This document shows positions 36,410 through 41,870 of a stretch of DNA of 41,870 bases, piece after piece. Numbering within the stretch: the first letter of the stretch is position 1; every line of letters starts with the position of its first letter. A program made the position numbers and the translations under genes. Source of the DNA: Streptococcus pseudopneumoniae (GTDB lineage: Bacteria > Bacillota > Bacilli > Lactobacillales > Streptococcaceae); contig NZ_JVFV01000024.1 in NCBI RefSeq assembly GCF_001073085.1, forward strand, positions 1 to 41,870, written 5' to 3'. The notes beneath the pieces were generated by a model. The model did no database searches and was not told the DNA's origin. It saw only the letters and a program-made list of their open reading frames with translations.

Positions 36410-37363
36410 CTAGATTTCATGTTCTTGACACCAATTTTGAAAATTTTCCTTAAATTCCAACAAAATTTCAGGATCCCGAAGGCTAGTAAGTGGATAAACA
36501 AAGGGCTCTGTCCCTTCTCCCACCTTCTTTTGCAAAACAAAAATGGTCTTAGACTGGGCTCCTTGAGCGAATAGATCCTCTGGTAAAGCTACGATAGCTA
36601 CTAGTTGAGCCTGATTAGTCAGCCAGGATTTCAAGAGGACACTCTGAGGACTCGTCAAAAGATCTGTTGGAGCAAGAAAAATAGCATAGCCTCCCGTCTT
36701 AAGATACTTGAGAGATTGCTCCATTAATAGATGATGAGCGTAAGTATGTTCATCCTTTGCTGCCACTTGGTAACGTGAGGCAATCTGATCGTCTGGGTAG
36801 TAGCCAATCGGGAGGTCGCTCACAATAATATCACTTTCTTTTAACACTTGTGGACGTACTGCATCTCCTTGGACAAAGCCCATTTGCAGATCCATAACTT
36901 CAGCCATACTTGCAGCCAGATCGATCAAGAGGTCATCTAGCTCAATCCCAAGGTAATCTACCTTTTTGTTCATGGACGTTAAGAAGCTGGCACCTAGAAT
37001 TCCCATCCCAGAACCCAACTCTAATAAACTTAGATTTTCAGCAGGCCACAGTTGCTCTATCAGAAAAATCATCAAGTGACCAATGGCGTCTGGTGTAAAC
37101 TGGTGATTTGCTTGGAGAGGTTCTGTTTGCGCTGCCTTCATTAATAAAAATTGGTAGGTTCGTAACCACTCTTCTTTTCGAAGAGCCAATCGTTTTAATG
37201 CTTGATTATTTTTCTTGACATCTTCCAGATTTGTCTGACCATCCAGATAGATTCCATTTTGCTCAATCAAGGCATCGTAAAAGTTTGTCGTCAAATCATT
37301 TTGAATGATTTGGACATTTTCTAGTAAATAGGTATATGCTTGTTCAATTTTTTCAAAATCCAT
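36410..37363 (-). CDS. Class I SAM-dependent methyltransferase, YtxK/ComYH-like
   Basis: 317 residues. N-terminal helical region (about 1-100), SAM motif I LELGSGMGILGASFL (about 116-130), acidic motif II IELDD, and motif IV DLPIGYYP (NPPY-like, D-L-P-I) near 182-189, as in N6-adenine methylase-fold proteins. In streptococci this gene commonly follows the comG/comY pilus genes and precedes ackA (called comYH in S. mutans). Here the next upstream gene is a choline-binding protein, not comYG. The start codon sits 6 bases after an extended -10. Substrate unknown. Confidence 0.87.
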   Translation of the reverse strand: MDFEKIEQAYTYLLENVQIIQNDLTTNFYDALIEQNGIYLDGQTNLEDVKKNNQALKRLALRKEEWLRTYQFLLMKAAQTEPLQANHQFTPDAIGHLMIFLIEQLWPAENLSLLELGSGMGILGASFLTSMNKKVDYLGIELDDLLIDLAASMAEVMDLQMGFVQGDAVRPQVLKESDIIVSDLPIGYYPDDQIASRYQVAAKDEHTYAHHLLMEQSLKYLKTGGYAIFLAPTDLLTSPQSVLLKSWLTNQAQLVAIVALPEDLFAQGAQSKTIFVLQKKVGEGTEPFVYPLTSLRDPEILLEFKENFQNWCQEHEI

Positions 37364-37369
37364 ACCCTT

Positions 37370-37378
37370 ATCTTACCA
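37370..37378 (-). promoter_or_regulatory. Extended -10 of the ComYH-like gene, predicted leaderless
   Basis: TG-G-TAAGAT on the minus strand, 6 bases (AAGGGT) before ATG. The GGG is too close to the ATG to act as a Shine-Dalgarno. The -10 is weaker than in the other cases. Confidence 0.5.
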
Positions 37379-37419
37379 AAAATAATGTCCTTTTTCCAGA
37401 TTTTCATAATTGTGAAAAT

Positions 37420-37454
37420 GAAAAAAAGAAAATCTACCTCCTCAGTAGACTTTC
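37420..37454 (-). terminator. Terminator of the choline-binding protein gene
   Basis: Stem GAAAGTCTAC / GTAGATTTTC (one G-T pair) with a 7-base loop, followed by TTTTTTT on the minus strand. Confidence 0.85.
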
Positions 37455-37466
37455 TCTGTTTAACAT

Positions 37467-38582
37467 TTATTTCCAAACGCCATTGGCATCTACATAATAG
37501 CCATCTGGTGTGCGTGTTTTGCTAAGCATATTACCAGATGAAGCCAGATAGTACCACTTACCATTATCTTTGATCCAACCTGTTGCCATCGCACCAGAAT
37601 CTTTTAGGTAATACCAAGAGCCCTTATCTTTGATCCAGCCTGTTGCCATGGAACCTGAGTCTTTTAGATAATACCAAGTACCACCATCTCTAAGCCAGCC
37701 TGTCGCCATTGAACCTGAGTCTTTTAGGTAATACCAAGAGCCGTTATCATATAACCAATCAGCTGAAATCATAGCTCCTGATGATTTAAAGGCATACCAG
37801 CTACCACCTTGATGAAGCCATGTTTGATTAAACATAACCCCTCTATCATCCATAAAATACCAGCTTCCCTGATCCTTAATCCAAGCATTTTGAACTAATT
37901 GACCTTGTTTTTGATAATACCAGTTTTGGTTTGATTTTAGCCAGCTAGCAGTTTCAAAGATTGGAGAAAGTTCTACATATGATCCACTGCTATTATATTG
38001 TCGAGCAATTTTTCCTGGTTTAATTAAATTAAGAGTTCCTTCTTCTTCACGCCAAGCAACAACAGATTTTCCTGATGTTACAGTTGGGAGCGTTGCAATA
38101 TAAGACTCATTTACAGAATCCCATGAACTTTCTAAGATTTGGTCACCATCTAAAACAAAGTAGCCACTCTTAGCAGTATCTGAATCAACATCGTCAACTA
38201 CTTTAGTCGACCAGGTCTTTACTTCATTTCCACTCTTAGCCTCTACTACAATATCCCCACGATATCCATAGGGGATATAAAAGTGCAAGAAACGTCCCTT
38301 ATCTTCAGTTTTAGATACAGTTCTTTCCTCCGCTAAGAAGTTAGTATTTTGTTTTTCTCCATTCAATCTAACTGTCCATTCGATTTCGCTAGTACTAGGT
38401 AAATCTAACACTTTAATATTTACTTCATATCCATTATTAATCTTGCTGACTTTCCCATTCTCGTATCGAATGCCACCTTTAAATGCCCAGTCTTCTTTAA
38501 GTTCAAAAGCCTTTCCTGAATGAGGAAAAGCTAGTAAAACTAAACCTGCTAAAGACAAACTCAATAGTGTAATTTTTTTCAT
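37467..38582 (-). CDS. Secreted choline-binding protein with unrecognised N-terminal module
   Basis: 371 residues. Signal peptide 1-25 (MKKI...SGKA, cleavage before FELKE). Residues 26-135 are strand-rich and Ig-like in look; 139-210 (GYFVLDGDQIL...AWREEEGTLNLIKPG) recall the short beta repeats of listerial surface proteins. Seven choline-binding repeats of the W-x-GxWYYLxxSGxMxTG type occupy about 213-354, with a closing half repeat PDGYYVDANGVWK. It should bind phosphocholine on teichoic acids. No catalytic motif of LytA, LytB, LytC, Pce or CbpG was recognised. Strong own promoter, AGGAGG and terminator. Confidence 0.9.
   Translation of the reverse strand: MKKITLLSLSLAGLVLLAFPHSGKAFELKEDWAFKGGIRYENGKVSKINNGYEVNIKVLDLPSTSEIEWTVRLNGEKQNTNFLAEERTVSKTEDKGRFLHFYIPYGYRGDIVVEAKSGNEVKTWSTKVVDDVDSDTAKSGYFVLDGDQILESSWDSVNESYIATLPTVTSGKSVVAWREEEGTLNLIKPGKIARQYNSSGSYVELSPIFETASWLKSNQNWYYQKQGQLVQNAWIKDQGSWYFMDDRGVMFNQTWLHQGGSWYAFKSSGAMISADWLYDNGSWYYLKDSGSMATGWLRDGGTWYYLKDSGSMATGWIKDKGSWYYLKDSGAMATGWIKDNGKWYYLASSGNMLSKTRTPDGYYVDANGVWK
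37510..37945 (-). repeat. Tandem 60-63 bp coding repeats (choline-binding repeats)
   Basis: Seven tandem units of about 20-22 codons. The three units between about 37560 and 37740 are nearly identical at DNA level (shared TCTTTTAGRTAATACCAAG), suggesting recent duplication or gene conversion, while the outer units are diverged. Confidence 0.85.
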
Positions 38583-38611
38583 GAGATTTCCTCCTGTTTT
38601 TATCCATGTTA

Positions 38612-38639
38612 ATTATATCACTATGTTGTTTTTTTGCAA
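38612..38639 (-). promoter_or_regulatory. Promoter of the choline-binding protein gene
   Basis: -35 TTGCAA (38634-38639), 16-base spacer, -10 TG-A-TATAAT (38612-38620) on the minus strand; AGGAGG precedes the ATG. Predicts strong expression. Confidence 0.75.
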
Positions 38640-38662
38640 GAGATATCCTAAATGTATATAGG

Positions 38663-38692
38663 AAAAACCTCTGAGATGACTCTCAAAGGTTT
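38663..38692 (-). terminator. Terminator of pyrG
   Basis: Stem AAACCT-TGAGA / TCTCA-AGGTTT interrupted by one mismatch, GTCA loop, followed by TTTCC on the minus strand; 10 bases past the pyrG stop. Confidence 0.82.
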
Positions 38693-38700
38693 AATCATGA

Positions 38701-40320
<1,620 letters not shown>

Positions 40321-40331
40321 CTAAAATGCTC

Positions 40332-40373
40332 AAGGTCTTGTTCACTAACAGGGGATTGAGAAAACAAGACCTT
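40332..40373 (-). other. Second inverted repeat in the pyrG leader
   Basis: AAGGTCTTGTT (40332-40342) and AACAAGACCTT (40363-40373) form a perfect 11-bp stem with a 20-base loop, between the attenuator and the pyrG start codon. No T run follows it on the minus strand, so it is not a classic terminator; it may stabilise the mRNA or affect translation. Confidence 0.55.
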
Positions 40374-40410
40374 CATCAATAACTACACCCCAAGAAGAAA
40401 AGCTTCCTGG

Positions 40411-40467
40411 AAAAACAAAAATAGCTCCCTAATAACTAGGGAGCTCCGACCTCTAAAAGAGGTGCCC
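40411..40467 (-). promoter_or_regulatory. pyrG attenuator (reiterative-transcription type)
   Basis: The predicted transcript begins with GGGC (40467-40464), continues through a small hairpin ACCTCTTTTAGAGGT (40449-40463), then a terminator stem AGCTCCCTA / TAGGGAGCT (40423-40445) followed by ATTTTTGTTTTT. In B. subtilis and other Gram-positives, low CTP stalls polymerase at the first C after GGG, extra G residues are added, and the poly-G tail pairs with the CUCCCU strand to block the terminator. The layout here matches. Confidence 0.8.
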
Positions 40468-40474
40468 GAACAAT

Positions 40475-40503
40475 ATATTACCTCAAAATGAAGCATTTGT
40501 CAA
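40475..40503 (-). promoter_or_regulatory. Promoter of pyrG
   Basis: Perfect -35 TTGACA (40498-40503), 17-base spacer, -10 TAATAT (40475-40480) on the minus strand; 7 bases later the GGGC start at 40467. It is the only consensus -35 I found in the window. Confidence 0.85.
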
Positions 40504-40562
40504 ATAGAACAAATCGTTGACTTGCCATTCTATCTTGCAAAACTCATTCAAACTAAAAACTA

Positions 40563-40625
40563 AAAAAGAGGCTGGATCTAGGAAATCGAGACTTGATAGA
40601 CCGACTCCAGCTCCAACCCCTTTTT
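40563..40625 (-). terminator. Terminator of rpoE
   Basis: Long hairpin on the minus strand, GGGGTTGGA paired with TCCAGCCTC (G-U pairs allowed) around a long loop, followed by TTTTTT; just after the rpoE stop. Confidence 0.7.
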
Positions 40626-40629
40626 ATTT

Positions 40630-41205
40630 TTATTCTTCCTCTTCTTCAGAGTCTTCGTCGTCCTCTTCATTAAGATCGACTTCTTCATCTAGATCATCTG
40701 GGGCGATTTCATTAATTTCAGCATCGTAGGCTTCCACTTCATTCTTCTCATCATCTGGATTTTCATCATCATAAGAAAGAGCTGGATCTTCTTCGTATGC
40801 ATCCTCGTCTTCTGGATCATCTGCACTGTAATCAATAGCATCTGCATCACCATCCATGAAGGCGTTGACACGTTTTTTCTTAGCCTTAGGTGCTACTTCT
40901 TCATCATCACTTTCTTCAAGAGCAATGATTTCCTCATCAATTTCATCGACTCCATACCATGAACGAAGCCCCCATTTGTTATCTCCAAGTGAGATAAAGC
41001 TACCGTCAAAGTTCAACTCTGTGTAGAACAAAGGCAAAGCTTCACGAATATCGCTATTAGAGGTACCGAGATAGTTTTGGATTTCATTAACCAAATCACT
41101 AAAATGCATTTCGTGATCACGACCACGGAGTTCCAAGATGGCACGAGCCACCTCAATCATAGATAGTTCACTTTTTTCTTGCCCAGCAAATACTTCTAAT
41201 TCCAA
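40630..41205 (-). CDS. rpoE: RNA polymerase delta subunit
   Basis: 191 residues with a TTG start ([12 protein letters not shown]): AGGAG lies 7 bases before TTG at 41205, while the in-frame ATG at 41220 overlaps that ribosome binding site. N-terminal folded HARE-HTH domain (about 1-90) and an intrinsically disordered acidic tail ending in DEDSEEEEE, preceded by the basic patch PKAKKKR. Delta promotes RNA polymerase recycling and initiation selectivity in Firmicutes. Upstream of pyrG in the usual order, with its own promoter and terminator. Confidence 0.96.
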   Translation of the reverse strand: MELEVFAGQEKSELSMIEVARAILELRGRDHEMHFSDLVNEIQNYLGTSNSDIREALPLFYTELNFDGSFISLGDNKWGLRSWYGVDEIDEEIIALEESDDEEVAPKAKKKRVNAFMDGDADAIDYSADDPEDEDAYEEDPALSYDDENPDDEKNEVEAYDAEINEIAPDDLDEEVDLNEEDDEDSEEEEE

Positions 41206-41259
41206 AGCGTTTCTCCTCATTTTTTACTACTAACGCCAGAGTGGATAAACTCTGATCTC

Positions 41260-41268
41260 ATTTTATCA
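41260..41268 (-). promoter_or_regulatory. Extended -10 promoter of rpoE
   Basis: TG-A-TAAAAT on the minus strand. The leader of about 50 bases includes a 6-bp hairpin CAGAGT / ACTCTG (41238-41255). No good -35. Confidence 0.65.
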
Positions 41269-41346
41269 TGTACTCTTTATTGTACGATAATTTTGCCTAA
41301 TAGTCAAAGGTTTAGAAGAAATAAATATGAAATATTTCAGCTAATT

Positions 41347-41454
41347 AATACTCAATGAAAATCAAAGAGCAAACTAGGAAGCTAGCCACAGGCTGTACTT
41401 GAGTACGGCAAGGCGACGCTGACGTGGTTTGAATTTGATTTTCGAAGAGTATAA
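41347..41454 (-). repeat. BOX element (boxA-boxC form), copy 3
   Basis: About 108 bases, nearly identical to copy 2 (three differences by eye), same orientation. Lies 80 bases upstream of the rpoE promoter and abuts a bidirectional hairpin at 41453-41485. Confidence 0.93.
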
Positions 41455-41485
41455 AAGACCTGGGAGATACACTCACAGGTCTTTT
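41453..41485. terminator. Hairpin terminator next to BOX copy 3
   Basis: Stem AAAAGACCTG / CAGGTCTTTT extended by GAG/CTC, with A and T tracts on both sides. On the minus strand it would end transcription of the decayed ORF upstream. Confidence 0.8.
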
Positions 41486-41488
41486 GAC

Positions 41489-41623
41489 TTATTTATGACT
41501 CAAGGATGCAGCTCCAATGCCAACCACAAACTGCAAGAGGATTCCTACCTAGATAAAGGATCATTTGTTGCGCCAGATTAAGTAAAAGGTCCCTTTCAGG
41601 TCCTGCCAGTAGTTCCGTTTCAT
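41489..41623 (-). pseudogene. Decayed small membrane-protein ORF with two in-frame stops
   Basis: Reading from ATG at 41623, the frame gives MKRNYWQDLKGTFYLIWRNK, a TGA, three codons, a TAG, then VGILLQFVVGIGAASLSHK and TAA. The basic start followed by a hydrophobic helix looks like a 44-residue membrane protein broken by two nonsense codons. A weak AAGTGAG precedes the ATG, and a terminator follows directly after the final stop. I do not recognise an intact homologue. An overlapping frame encodes 48 residues without stops but with no protein-like pattern. Confidence 0.4.
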
Positions 41624-41697
41624 AATGTCTCACTTCCATTCTATCATTCCCCTAGAATAGCGGAAAAGCCTCTCTCTATCAATCATTTATCACAAAG

Positions 41698-41727
41698 AAA
41701 AAAGGCTGGGAAAACCAGCCATTTTCA
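41698..41727 (-). terminator. Terminator of the partial gene at the window end
   Basis: Stem AAAAGGCTGG / CCAGCCATTTT with loop GAAAA, followed on the minus strand by TTTTTTC; starts just after the stop of the partial gene. Confidence 0.85.
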
Positions 41728-41729
41728 CA

Positions 41730-41870
41730 CTATTCTGCTAAGAGTACTTCCTTAATCGTTTGTTTTTGGAGTTTTCTGTTTGATAGATAAAAGAGGCTTT
41801 CATATACCAAAGCAAAACCGATCAAAGTCCAGAAGCAAACATTCCCATCAAAGTGATGCTCAATCTTTTC
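41730..41870 (-). CDS. C-terminal end of an unknown membrane protein (partial)
   Basis: The last 46 codons of a gene that begins beyond the window. The visible part has one hydrophobic segment (VCFWTLIGFALVYESLFYL) followed by a charged tail RKLQKQTIKEVLLAE and TAG. The frame is open to the window edge and a terminator follows the stop. I do not recognise the family. Confidence 0.6.
   Translation of the reverse strand, partial: EKIEHHFDGNVCFWTLIGFALVYESLFYLSNRKLQKQTIKEVLLAE

Noticed and set aside
37510..37945. CRISPR-like regular repeats
   Set aside because: The repeats are codon-phased choline-binding units in a secreted protein and have no unique spacers.
41480..41648. 48-codon overlapping ORF MEVRHYETEL...CILES
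   Set aside because: No stops but no hydrophobic or domain pattern; the other frame looks more like a real, though broken, membrane protein.

Overview
The window is a chromosomal segment of a low-GC streptococcus of the Mitis group (S. mitis / S. oralis / S. infantis-like, close to but not typical S. pneumoniae). Evidence: three BOX elements, a choline-binding surface protein, a likely lipoteichoic acid ligase of the TacL type, many extended -10 (TGnTAnnnT) promoters, and housekeeping proteins that I recognise as pneumococcus-like (identification from memory, no search was run). No rRNA, tRNA, CRISPR array, insertion sequence or prophage was seen.

Layout. 1-2537: minus-strand operon DUF1149 - degV - dapB - cca (cca cut by the window start), with a 281-base degenerate repeat tract before dapB. 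2591-5597: minus-strand cdaA - cdaR - glmM, the classic c-di-AMP / peptidoglycan precursor operon. 5732-6700: fnr on the plus strand. 7097-11318: an AT-rich five-gene minus-strand island encoding an ABC transporter of the lantibiotic-immunity (LanFEG) type and a two-component system (LanRK-like), with no lantibiotic precursor or modification genes. 11626-17376: a long minus-strand housekeeping run, dfr - small membrane ORF - clpX - engB - ridA - rapZ - yvcK - whiA. 17504-22688: dpr, a heterodimeric ABC exporter and tpiA. 22806-27257: an RlmD-type rRNA methyltransferase, divergent from an APH(3')-like kinase - recX pair, then a DUF402 nucleoside phosphatase and queH. 27328-31906: an MFS transporter, asnS, an aspartate-type aminotransferase and a YpmB-like membrane protein. 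32168-36360: FMN reductase, tacL-like gene, birA and ackA. 36410-38582: a ComYH-like methyltransferase and a choline-binding protein with an unrecognised N-terminal module. 38701-41205: pyrG with a recognisable 5' attenuator, and rpoE. 41206-41870: BOX element, a decayed small ORF and the 3' end of an unknown membrane protein gene.

The most interesting points are: (i) the orphan LanFEG-RK island placed between two intact terminators; (ii) genes whose extended -10 lies exactly 6 bases before the start codon with no Shine-Dalgarno sequence, including a divergent pair (rlmD-like and aph-like), which predicts leaderless mRNAs; (iii) a pyrG leader whose layout (perfect TTGACA-35, GGGC start, C/U-rich terminator stem) matches CTP-sensing by reiterative G addition; (iv) the new-looking N-terminal module of the choline-binding protein; and (v) the APH(3')-like kinase coupled to recX. 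Several long open reading frames start too early; ribosome binding sites support shorter proteins for cdaA, dpr, tpiA, engB, rpoE, the second LanFEG permease, DUF1149 and tacL.
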